DNA from: a virus
Direction: 5' to 3' (one strand)
IMG/VR virus record: IMGVR_UViG_3300046796_000152
Location: 1-36,466 of that record
DNA: 36,466 nt
Shown: one piece after another, positions 7,128 through 12,424 of the stretch
How positions within the stretch are numbered: position 1 is the stretch's first letter
How the letters are laid out: every line of letters starts with the position of its first letter
The notes under the pieces: generated by a model
Told to the model about the DNA's origin: nothing
What the model saw: the letters and a program-made list of their open reading frames with translations, nothing else
Database searches by the model: none
Translations under genes and position numbers: made by a program

Positions 7128-8020
7128 CACCCGATCGCCTTCACGCACTCGTCGCGAAGGCTCTTCAAGCCGTCGCTGCCCAAGCCGTACCCCGCCACGT
7201 TCTCGCCTCCGTGCTTCTTCAGGATCACCTGGAACATCCCGTCCCCGAGTTGGGACTGAAGCCCGGTGATCTCACGCAGCAGATTCGGAACGTCCACGAG
7301 TTTGGGCGAGGTCGCCGCCACGCGCAGCCGTGCCGCCGCCGCAGCGTCCCGAAGCGAAGCCTTCTCCTCGTCGGTCAACTTCCCGGCGATGAGCACAATG
7401 CCCTTCACCGTCCCCTCGACCTGAGCCAAGGTGGAGGCTGCCGCAAGGTTGTTCAGGAAGCCCTGAGCAAGAGAGGCGGCCTTCCCCGCCGCGGGGTCCG
7501 CGTTCGCGCCGGACGGGGAAGCCGCCGTAGAGTCCGGGATCTCGCCCACAGGGCCGATCGGGTCGGGCTTGCCGGTCTTCTTGTAGTTGGGCTTGTAGGA
7601 GGCCGCAGGAGCCTCTGCACCGCCTCGACCCACCGCCGCCTCCCCATCGTCGTCCGAGTCGCCCACGACGCAGCACAACGCTTGCAGCGAGGCCCTACGG
7701 GCGTAGGTGGCCCCGGCACAGGCCCCTTGGGCGTCTGCCTTGCTGACGGGCACCGAGAAGGGCGCCTGCTCGATCCACTGACCGGATGCGTGAAGGAGGG
7801 TCGTGGCACAGTGGCTCACGCCCGCATCGTGGCGCACCTCTTGGATCACGGAGAGCCCGTACTTGGCGAGCGTCGGGATCACCGCGTCTCGCACCCCGGC
7901 AAGGCTCGCATACTTGCTCTTGAAGAAGGGGTTGGCCGAGTCGAACTTGGGGTTCTGAATCTCGGCCTGCGCCTTGGCGAGTGCGGCAGCGAGGTCTGCA
8001 ATGTTGTCGGACTTATTCAT
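7127..8020 (-). CDS. erf: ERF-family single-strand annealing recombination protein
   Basis: A 297-residue protein with ATG at 8020 behind AACCAAGGAGAG. It carries the ERF family signatures: NPFFKSKYASLAGVRDAV (about residues 30-47), IPTLAKYGLSVIQEV, SGQWIEQAP, and ADAQGACAGATYARRASLQA followed by GDSDDDG. ERF proteins (P22 Erf type) bind single-stranded DNA and anneal complementary strands during recombination and genome circularisation. The C-terminal 170 residues are Ala/Pro-rich then helical, as is usual for variable ERF tails. The SSB gene just upstream and a nuclease gene downstream complete a recombination module. Confidence 0.93.
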   Translation of the reverse strand: MNKSDNIADLAAALAKAQAEIQNPKFDSANPFFKSKYASLAGVRDAVIPTLAKYGLSVIQEVRHDAGVSHCATTLLHASGQWIEQAPFSVPVSKADAQGACAGATYARRASLQALCCVVGDSDDDGEAAVGRGGAEAPAASYKPNYKKTGKPDPIGPVGEIPDSTAASPSGANADPAAGKAASLAQGFLNNLAAASTLAQVEGTVKGIVLIAGKLTDEEKASLRDAAAAARLRVAATSPKLVDVPNLLREITGLQSQLGDGMFQVILKKHGGENVAGYGLGSDGLKSLRDECVKAIG

Positions 8021-8047
8021 CTCACTCTCCTTGGTTCACCCTTGGTT

Positions 8048-8431
8048 TCAGAACGGCATCCCGTCTGGCACCGCATCACTCGGCGCCCCGCTTGTCTCAC
8101 CGATCGAGGTCAACAGCGAGCACTCGTCCACGGTGACGACATGGCGCTTCCTCGGCTGCCCGGTCTTCTGATCGGTCCACTCGTTCAGACGCCACCGTCC
8201 CCGCACCATCACCCGCGCGCCTGCCTTGAGCGAGGGAGCGAGTTGCTTCCCGAGGTCGCCCAAGATCGTGCACGAGGCGGTCAACCGCTCCTCGCGGGGC
8301 TGATCCTTCACGACGTAGGTGCGCTGGCTCGAAAGCTCGAAGTCGCAGATGGGGAAGCCCGAGGGTGTGAACTTGAGCTTCGCATCCTCCACGAGCGTCC
8401 CGGTTGCAAACCAACACTGAAGATCGTTCAT
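8048..8431 (-). CDS. ssb: Single-stranded DNA-binding protein
   Basis: A 127-residue protein from ATG 8431 with AAGGA upstream. The body is an OB-fold SSB: GTLVEDAKLKFTPSGFPICD, then FELSSQRTYVVKDQPREERL, LGKQLAPSLKAGARVMVRGR and WRLNEWTDQKTGQPRKRHVV. The last residues DGMPF match the acidic/hydrophobic tip used by SSBs to recruit partner proteins. It is slightly shorter than bacterial SSB. It is followed by ERF, so it probably coats single strands for replication and annealing. A long inverted-repeat leader lies directly upstream (8447-8520). Confidence 0.93.
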   Translation of the reverse strand: MNDLQCWFATGTLVEDAKLKFTPSGFPICDFELSSQRTYVVKDQPREERLTASCTILGDLGKQLAPSLKAGARVMVRGRWRLNEWTDQKTGQPRKRHVVTVDECSLLTSIGETSGAPSDAVPDGMPF

Positions 8432-8446
8432 TTCTTGTTCCTTAAA

Positions 8447-8520
8447 GCCCCGCCCCCTCCGTGGCCTTGCCGACCGACCCAAGGACCGGGGTGTGATCCT
8501 TGGGGTGAAGAGGGCGGGGC
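8447..8520 (-). promoter_or_regulatory. Nested hairpin in the ssb leader (attenuator or terminator-like)
   Basis: Outer arms GCCCCGCCC (8447-8455) and GGGCGGGGC (8512-8520) form a perfect 9-bp stem. Inside it, CCCAAGGA (8478-8485) pairs with TCCTTGGG (8497-8504). On the minus strand the outer stem is followed by TTTAAGGA, so it ends immediately before the SSB ribosome site. It could reduce read-through into ssb and erf, block the ribosome site, or be a target of autoregulation. It occupies the whole gap between the zinc-ribbon gene and ssb. Confidence 0.6.
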
Positions 8521-8526
8521 GAGTTG

Positions 8527-8733
8527 TTACTTGGGCTCGCTGTCATCCGGGACCGTCCACGAGTGACCGCAGACGTTGCAACGGTAGCCGTAGCTCGAAC
8601 CGTCCGGGTTCAAGGTGACGGCGAGTTCGAAGTCCACCTTCCCCATATCCATGCTGCTCTCGATCATCTCCAGGGTGTGCCCGGCCGCCTTGAGTTCCGC
8701 GCACCTTGGGCAGAACTTCGCATACGCCTTCAT
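8527..8733 (-). CDS. Zinc-ribbon mini-protein
   Basis: A 68-residue protein from ATG 8733 with GAGGTGG upstream and ATGA overlap with the preceding 48-codon gene. CPRC near residue 9 and CNVC near residue 53 (YGYRCNVCGHSWTV) form a typical two-knuckle zinc ribbon separated by a helix and strands. No catalytic motif. Likely a nucleic-acid- or protein-binding accessory factor. Confidence 0.7.
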   Translation of the reverse strand: MKAYAKFCPRCAELKAAGHTLEMIESSMDMGKVDFELAVTLNPDGSSYGYRCNVCGHSWTVPDDSEPK

Positions 8734-8876
8734 CGCCCACCTCGCAACTGATCGGCGGCGCAGCGGAGGGATCTCCTGAGAACGTCTCGGATCACGCAGT
8801 TCGGTTGCCGGTAGAAGCGCGCGAGTCGCTTCATGTAATCGACATTCGCGCGCTTCTCGGAGGGGGTGAGGGTCAT
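8730..8876 (-). CDS. Hypothetical basic mini-protein
   Basis: A 48-residue frame from ATG 8876 that overlaps the Lar-like stop as ATGA and whose own stop overlaps the next ATG as ATGA. The product is basic and helical (MTLTPSEKRANVDYMKRLAR, then FYRQPNCVIRDVLRRSLRC). The perfect double coupling is the main evidence that it is real. Function unknown. Confidence 0.6.
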   Translation of the reverse strand: MTLTPSEKRANVDYMKRLARFYRQPNCVIRDVLRRSLRCAADQLRGGR

Positions 8877-9082
8877 GGGCGTTGATTCCATCGCATCACA
8901 GCCTCGTCCTCACTCTTTCCAGTGACCATCGGAGATGCGGGACATTCTTCGTTGTCGCACGTCACGGCGCGCTTCTTCGGCGAACCACCGTGCCAGTATT
9001 GGACGAACGGAAAGAGTCCGCAGAACGGGCATGGCAGACACCGAGGATTGAACCACGGCTCTCGATCAATCGCTTTCTTCAC
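8873..9082 (-). CDS. Lar-like restriction alleviation family protein
   Basis: A 69-residue protein from GTG 9082 with GAGGAGG six bases upstream. It has the Lar-type layout: PCPFCGLFPFVQYWHGG with a CxxC knuckle, VTCDNEECPAS with the second Cys pair, and a C-terminal helix ending EAVMRWNQR. Rac prophage Lar modulates type I restriction, but most phage proteins with this zinc fold are untested. The family is clear; the function is not. Confidence 0.75.
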   Translation of the reverse strand: MKKAIDREPWFNPRCLPCPFCGLFPFVQYWHGGSPKKRAVTCDNEECPASPMVTGKSEDEAVMRWNQRP

Positions 9083-9209
9083 TTGACGCCTCCTCGTTGG
9101 CGTCGAAGTAGATGCAGTCGCACCCTTCGATCGAGCACTTCGCCGCCGCACCTGCCTTGTTTGATTCGTGTTCGTCCATGACGTGACCGCAGTGGCAGGT
9201 TTCGTTCAC
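9066..9209 (-). CDS. CxCGH-type zinc mini-protein
   Basis: A 47-residue protein from GTG 9209, overlapping the upstream stop as GTGA, with AGGTGG upstream. It reads ETCHCGHVMDEHES, then KCSIEGCDCIYFDANEE: a CxCGH knuckle, a His, then CxxxxCxC. The same plan appears in the mini-protein at 10202-10324. It overlaps the Lar-like gene by 17 bases. Small proteins of this pattern recur in phages but their role is unknown. Confidence 0.65.
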   Translation of the reverse strand: MNETCHCGHVMDEHESNKAGAAAKCSIEGCDCIYFDANEEASSEESD

Positions 9210-9349
9210 GACGCCACCTGCACGATCGCCGCAACCGCGATCACCAGCAGCGCCACCCCCACGGCGACGGCGAAGTTGAGCGCAGAGTCGTAGGCGCGGC
9301 GGGACGAGACGACGGGACAGTAGGTGTCGAAGGTGATGCGGTGTTTCAC
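9206..9349 (-). CDS. Small single-pass membrane protein
   Basis: A 47-residue protein from GTG 9349 (GTGA overlap). The N-terminal 18 residues after the start, KHRITFDTYCPVVSSRRA, are shared exactly with the 27-residue gene at 10122-10205. Then comes a transmembrane helix (LNFAVAVGVALLVIAVAAIV). The positive inside rule would place the N-terminus in the cytoplasm. Function unknown. Confidence 0.65.
   Translation of the reverse strand: MKHRITFDTYCPVVSSRRAYDSALNFAVAVGVALLVIAVAAIVQVAS
9293..9349. repeat. 57-bp repeat copy A (54 of 57 match 10149-10205)
   Basis: Direct repeat offset by 856 bases. The three differences (9317, 9344, 9349) are a TGT/TGC, an AAA/AAG and a GTG/ATG start change on the minus strand, all silent for the encoded peptide. 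It covers the first 19 codons of the membrane mini-protein. Confidence 0.9.
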
Positions 9350-9543
9350 TTGGTGGGCTCCAAAAACTTGGTAGCTAGCACCGCCTCGACCAATGCCGCC
9401 TTGCGCTCCGATGCTGCATACTTCCTGATCGCAAGCCGCAGTTGATGGAGAAGGACGTCCTGATCGTTGCCCGTAGTGGCGAGGTCCATGATGCGCTCCA
9501 ACTCGGGCGGCAACTCGGAACATACTGTCTTCTTCGTCTTCAT
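9346..9543 (-). CDS. Hypothetical protein
   Basis: A 65-residue protein from ATG 9543 with GAGG upstream and ATGA overlap with the preceding gene. It is mostly helical (PPELERIMDLATTGNDQDVL, then LHQLRLAIRKYAASERKAAL). No motif is recognised. It is coupled to the membrane mini-protein by GTGA. Confidence 0.6.
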   Translation of the reverse strand: MKTKKTVCSELPPELERIMDLATTGNDQDVLLHQLRLAIRKYAASERKAALVEAVLATKFLEPTK

Positions 9544-9758
9544 TTCTGTTTCCTCTTCTTCAGCAGCGCGAGCGTCACGCGCTTGATGTCGGAGCGGGTG
9601 GAGATGCAGAGAGCGTCCGCGTAGGTAAAGCCCTTCTCGCCGTCCGGGTCGATGTCGAGGTTGGGCACGGGATCTTCAGATTCCTTCCACGCCGTCGTCA
9701 GATACCACGGGTTCTTTAGGAGTGTGTCTCGCTCCGCGACCGGGAGCGCGCAGACCAT
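9540..9758 (-). CDS. Hypothetical protein
   Basis: A 72-residue protein from ATG 9758. It has a mixed sequence (NPWYLTTAWKESEDPVPNLD, then DPDGEKGFTYADALCISTRS) and a basic C-terminus LKKRKQK. No recognised family. It is chained to its downstream neighbour by ATGA. Confidence 0.55.
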   Translation of the reverse strand: MVCALPVAERDTLLKNPWYLTTAWKESEDPVPNLDIDPDGEKGFTYADALCISTRSDIKRVTLALLKKRKQK

Positions 9759-9761
9759 CGG

Positions 9762-9911
9762 TCAGCCCCGGCCCTCGGAGAAGGCGTAATCGCTCCTCTC
9801 GATGAGCATCTCCGGCGTCCTCTCGATCACGCGCAGGAGGCGCCTGAGTCCGCTCGTCGGGAGTTGGTCGAGGCCGAGCGTCAGCAAGGCGTCTTGTTGC
9901 TTCCTATCCAC
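9762..9911 (-). CDS. Hypothetical mini-protein
   Basis: A 49-residue frame from GTG 9911, overlapping the upstream gene by 8 bases. It is helical (DRKQQDALLTLGLDQLPTSG, then LRRLLRVIERTPEMLI). A longer version from 10010 would lie wholly over the upstream gene and has low-complexity composition, so it was not used. Confidence 0.5.
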   Translation of the reverse strand: MDRKQQDALLTLGLDQLPTSGLRRLLRVIERTPEMLIERSDYAFSEGRG

Positions 9912-10125
9912 GGGGCTTCTCCAGGTCGATGCCGAGGTCGTTCGCGGCCTGCTTGACGCGCACGACGAACTGGTAGTCGGTCTCGATCGTGTCGTCGGCG
10001 AGGAGTCCAAGGACGCGCCGGCCGAAGGCGGCGAAGTCGGGACCGACTCGGAAGGGACGCTGCGCCACGATCACGCAGCGATGATTCGTTGTCGATTCCT
10101 TGCCACAGAATGAGCAGCGGGTCAC
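9904..10125 (-). CDS. Small Cys-rich protein
   Basis: A 73-residue protein from GTG 10125 with GGGAGG upstream and GTGA overlap with the 27-residue gene. The N-terminal CSFCGKESTTNHRC has a CxxC knuckle and a later Cys/His that could complete a zinc site. The remainder is helical (DFAAFGRRVLGLLADDTIET). Function unknown. Confidence 0.6.
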   Translation of the reverse strand: MTRCSFCGKESTTNHRCVIVAQRPFRVGPDFAAFGRRVLGLLADDTIETDYQFVVRVKQAANDLGIDLEKPRG

Positions 10126-10205
10126 TTCCCACCTCCCTTCCTGGCCTCGGCGCGGCGGGACGAGACGACGGGGCAGTAGGTGTCGAAGGTGATGCGGTGC
10201 TTCAT
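10122..10205 (-). CDS. 27-residue micro-gene, apparent chimera
   Basis: It starts at ATG 10205 and its stop overlaps the next GTG as GTGA; its start overlaps the previous stop. Residues 2-19 equal those of the membrane mini-protein at 9206-9349, while its end (RRAEARKGGGK) resembles the end of the product of 10321-10521 (RRAEARKP). Silent differences from copy A favour real translation. It may be a decayed paralog that only keeps coupling intact. Confidence 0.55.
   Translation of the reverse strand: MKHRITFDTYCPVVSSRRAEARKGGGK
10138..10159. repeat. 22-bp repeat, copy 1 (copy 2 at 10328-10349)
   Basis: TTCCTGGCCTCGGCGCGGCG plus GG occurs identically at 10328-10349. On the minus strand both encode RRAEARK. 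Copy 1 overlaps the right-hand part of the 57-bp repeat copy B, marking a probable recombination point. Confidence 0.85.
10149..10205. repeat. 57-bp repeat copy B
   Basis: Partner of 9293-9349, with 54 of 57 identical positions. It encodes the start of the 27-residue micro-gene. Confidence 0.9.
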
Positions 10206-10324
10206 CGGTTGATCCTCGGCTTCCACCCGTAGCACTTGCGACACGTTGCGACGCGGCACTGACCGTCCCGGCGATGCTCGTGCGCGTCGTGTCCGCAGCG
10301 ACACTTCCAGCGAGGGAGTTTCAT
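10202..10324 (-). CDS. CxCGH-type zinc mini-protein
   Basis: A 40-residue protein from ATG 10324 (ATGA overlap, AGGAAG upstream). KCRCGHDAHEHRRDGQCRVA then TCRKCYGW follows the plan CxCGH, HxH, C, CxxC. It is basic overall, consistent with nucleic acid contact. It shares its plan with the product of 9066-9209 but little else. Confidence 0.65.
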   Translation of the reverse strand: MKLPRWKCRCGHDAHEHRRDGQCRVATCRKCYGWKPRINR

Positions 10325-10521
10325 GGCTTCCTGGCCTCGGCGCGGCGGGTGAGTTCGGCATCGATTGCGGCCGTGATCTCGGGGTATTTCGATTCCTGCC
10401 CTTCGAGGTAGGCTCTCTTCGCTTCCTCCGCAATCAACTCGACTAGGCGGTTCATGTGATCGAAAAGCCCTTGCGATAGCGTTGGCTTCCTCTCGCTCAT
10501 GTTCTTCCCCGGGGTGGACAT
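10321..10521 (-). CDS. Hypothetical helical protein
   Basis: A 66-residue protein. ATG 10521 overlaps the upstream stop as TGATG; a second ATG at 10500 has GGGGAAG upstream and is an equally good start. The product is helical (SQGLFDHMNRLVELIAEEAK, then RAYLEGQESKYPEITAAIDA). The end RRAEARKP is encoded by the 22-bp repeat. Function unknown. Confidence 0.6.
   Translation of the reverse strand: MSTPGKNMSERKPTLSQGLFDHMNRLVELIAEEAKRAYLEGQESKYPEITAAIDAELTRRAEARKP
10328..10349. repeat. 22-bp repeat, copy 2
   Basis: Identical to 10138-10159. It lies at the 3' end of the gene 10321-10521. Confidence 0.85.
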
Positions 10522-10928
10522 CACAGGCACACCGCGACGCCGACGCTGCTGTAGCAGGATTCGATCGTGTCGGCCGGGACGCTGACGCACAGGTCCGCCT
10601 TGCGGTAGACGTAGAGCGCGCAGCCTCTCGGGTCGCCCTGCTGATAGGCGGCGAGCTTGGGATACCGCGCCATGATGGCGGCGAGGCGCTTGAGAGCGCC
10701 GCGCTCGCGGTTGGCGGCCTGGTAGGCGCGCTGCGACGATTCGAACCGCATGGCGAACGCCTTCCCCGTCTCCTCGTCCACCTCCACCTCTCCGTTGCAC
10801 TCGCGCTCGGCCCATCGGTGCAGCGTCTTCTCGATGCGGAGGAGCGCGTTGATGTCGCCCGTGTCGAGCCCGAGCCGATGAAGGCGCCCTTCAAGGTTCG
10901 AGTAGTTGAGTGCTTCGCGCTTCGTCAC
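10521..10928 (-). CDS. Conserved phage hypothetical protein
   Basis: A 135-residue protein from GTG 10928 (GTGA overlap). It has helical LLRIEKTLHRWAERECNGEV, then DEETGKAFAMRF, then ALKRLAAIMARYPKLAAYQQ and GDPRGCALYVYRK. I recognise this order (helix with RIE.tLHRW.E.ECNG, an RLA..M..P.L..Y segment, GDPRG.ALY) as recurring in small hypothetical proteins of many phages. No biochemical role is known to me. Confidence 0.7.
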   Translation of the reverse strand: MTKREALNYSNLEGRLHRLGLDTGDINALLRIEKTLHRWAERECNGEVEVDEETGKAFAMRFESSQRAYQAANRERGALKRLAAIMARYPKLAAYQQGDPRGCALYVYRKADLCVSVPADTIESCYSSVGVAVCL

Positions 10929-11155
10929 TTGGTTGCCTCCTTCGGTTCCCACTTGTGAAACTCGACGCCCGCGTTCTCGGGGCAGGCTTCCGCCTCGCGC
11001 TTGTGGCATGAGCACACGCACGCGAACGGGGTCTCTGTTCGGTGCCGTTCGTTGCGGACGGTAGTGTGCTGACGACAGGCCTCGTGGCGTCCGTTCCAGC
11101 AACTCGGGAACGTGACGAACTTAGAAGGCATCACGCGCATGATGGGGGCGCTCAT
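10925..11155 (-). CDS. Cys/His-rich small protein
   Basis: A 76-residue protein from ATG 11155 (ATGA overlap). SCWNGRHEACRQHTTV and FACVCSCHKREAEACPE carry six Cys and several His, so one or two zinc sites are probable. It is stylistically like the protein at 2247-2483 (CxCxCH motif). Function unknown. Confidence 0.65.
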   Translation of the reverse strand: MSAPIMRVMPSKFVTFPSCWNGRHEACRQHTTVRNERHRTETPFACVCSCHKREAEACPENAGVEFHKWEPKEATK

Positions 11156-11376
11156 CGGGAGGCGCCTTCGTCATGGCTAGGAACCAGCGCGAGCAGTTCC
11201 CACTTGCCGACCTTGTTCCCGTTGAGGTCGAAGAGGTTGCCGGAGTCGCCGCACGGGGCGCCCCGCAGTTCCTTGCCGAGACGCACCAAGATGCGCCCGA
11301 CCTCTTCCATCATCGCGGAGTAGTCGTCGTCTCCAAAAGCGGCGTTGTCCGTGGTGATTCTGAGTTGGAAAACCAT
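11152..11376 (-). CDS. Hypothetical protein
   Basis: A 74-residue protein. ATG 11376 was chosen over longer starts, which would run over the upstream gene in a Pro/Arg-rich low-complexity frame. It has a short beta segment (VFQLRITTDNAAFGDDD), a helix (YSAMMEEVGRILVRLGKELR) and a strand-rich end (GNLFDLNGNKVGKWELLALV). No family is recognised. Confidence 0.6.
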   Translation of the reverse strand: MVFQLRITTDNAAFGDDDYSAMMEEVGRILVRLGKELRGAPCGDSGNLFDLNGNKVGKWELLALVPSHDEGASR

Positions 11377-11380
11377 CGGC

Positions 11381-11551
11381 TCAACCCCGGACCGCGGGGG
11401 AGGGGGCGGGCGACGACGGGAGCGGCTTGCCGTAGGCGATTGCCTCGCCCCGCTCAAGGAGGAAGCGGATGCACTCGGCCTTGCTGACGCACTCGCGCAG
11501 CGTCCGCCCGCACCGATCGCACATGATCGGGATAGTCTTCAAAACCTTCAT
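11381..11551 (-). CDS. First gene of the leftward operon, small Cys protein
   Basis: A 56-residue protein from ATG 11551, preceded by AACCAAGGGAG (11560-11570). MKVLKTIPIMCDRCGRTLRE then CVSKAEC gives a CxxC knuckle and two further Cys that probably bind zinc. The C-terminus is Pro/Ser-rich. It is the promoter-proximal gene of the leftward array, so it should be among the earliest expressed. Confidence 0.65.
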   Translation of the reverse strand: MKVLKTIPIMCDRCGRTLRECVSKAECIRFLLERGEAIAYGKPLPSSPAPSPAVRG

Positions 11552-11729
11552 GGTCTAGGCTCCCTTGGTTGACCGGCCCTTGCGGGCCACTCTCTCTCGT
11601 GGGCCACCCGGCGTATCGAGTGTCCTTCGGGCTTTCCGACCCGACAACTCAATAAGATACCCCCTCAAAACAGAAGCGCAAGGGATATTTTTAGCCCCCT
11701 ATAAAGTCCGAGTAGCTAGGCTCTTATCG
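11552..11729. other. Divergent control region
   Basis: 178 bases between the outward-facing genes at 11551 (minus) and 11730 (plus). It includes the most AT-rich stretch of the left half (about 11645-11710). The leftward leader can form GGCCC-GCAA-GGGCC and TCGGG/CCCGA hairpins. A leftward promoter is proposed at 11654-11681. A rightward TATAAA at 11700 lacks a matching upstream box. Confidence 0.6.
11654..11681 (-). promoter_or_regulatory. Putative leftward sigma70-like promoter
   Basis: On the minus strand, TTGCGC (complement of 11676-11681) and TATCTT (complement of 11654-11659) are separated by 16 bases and lie about 100 bases ahead of the first leftward gene. The match is moderate (4 of 6 in each box), supported by the AT-rich context and the divergent gene layout. 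Confidence 0.45.
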
Positions 11730-11891
11730 ATGAACAAGAACGGACGCCCGAAGCTCAGTCCCGGCATGAAGCGCACCGGCCGCGTCTACGTCTACTGCCG
11801 CCTCCAGGATCAAGGCCCCGCGCTCCGTGAGTGCCTGAGACGCGCTAGAGACGCCTACGAGCGTCGTACTCCCGTCCCGGCCGCAGGCTAG
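11730..11891 (+). CDS. Small basic protein, first rightward gene
   Basis: A 53-residue protein from ATG 11730. MNKNGRPKLSPGMKRTGRVY followed by CRLQDQGPALRECLRRARDA has a basic N-terminal arm and a helical C-terminal half. This loosely resembles small ribbon-helix-helix regulators, but the match is too weak to name. Its position at the divergence point would suit a regulator. Confidence 0.5.
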   Translation: MNKNGRPKLSPGMKRTGRVYVYCRLQDQGPALRECLRRARDAYERRTPVPAAG

Positions 11892-11903
11892 TCTCGCTTC
11901 CCC

Positions 11904-12419
11904 GTGGGCGATCCCATCACTACTCCACCGAGCGATATCACGCCGCTATCACGCGTCCGCTCGCCCACGATCCGGCTCTGCGTAGCTACCTCCCAAGACG
12001 GCTCGCCCTGTCGCGGCGCTGCCATGCGAGGGAGCGACCGCTGTAAGCACCACTCGGAACACGAGGCGAGAACCAAGGCGCAAGCTGCTGCGGATACCAT
12101 CAAGGTATCACCTCTTCCTGAACTAGTTTCCCTCGACGTGACCGATCCACTGATCCTCAAGCGCTTCCGCAAGGGGATCATGGCTCACGTCGCTCGTCAG
12201 ACGCTCGGGGTCCAGGAAGCTCGTGCTCTCCTCGACGTAGCTCTGTCCATCTACGAGAGCGAGCGTCGGGAGCGTCCCCCTACTGCCATGTCCACGCTCA
12301 CCGCGGCGCTGAGGCGAGCGATGAAATCCGAGGCGACCCCCACCGGGGAGGGGGGAGATTCGCAGCCGGGTGATGATGGGAAAGATGTTAAAGCGCGCAT
12401 TGCGACCGATCCCAAGTAG
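11904..12419 (+). CDS. Hypothetical protein with DUF5763-like Cys/His motif
   Basis: A 171-residue protein from GTG 11904; the ribosome site is weak. LCVATSQDGSPCRGAAMRGS then DRCKHHSEHE matches the C..xxGxxCxxxAxxGxxxCxxH zinc motif of DUF5763-like domains. A helical middle (GIMAHVARQTLGVQEARALL) and an acidic/Gly tail follow. A small terminase subunit is conceivable from size and position ahead of the late genes, but nothing in the motif proves it. Confidence 0.6.
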   Translation: MGDPITTPPSDITPLSRVRSPTIRLCVATSQDGSPCRGAAMRGSDRCKHHSEHEARTKAQAAADTIKVSPLPELVSLDVTDPLILKRFRKGIMAHVARQTLGVQEARALLDVALSIYESERRERPPTAMSTLTAALRRAMKSEATPTGEGGDSQPGDDGKDVKARIATDPK

Positions 12420-12424
12420 TAGTT

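Noticed and set aside
7211-8566. Plus-strand frame of 451 codons
   Set aside because: It is antisense to the clear erf and ssb genes.
11700-11705. Rightward -10 box TATAAA
   Set aside because: No acceptable -35 box 16-18 bases upstream; left as part of the divergent region.
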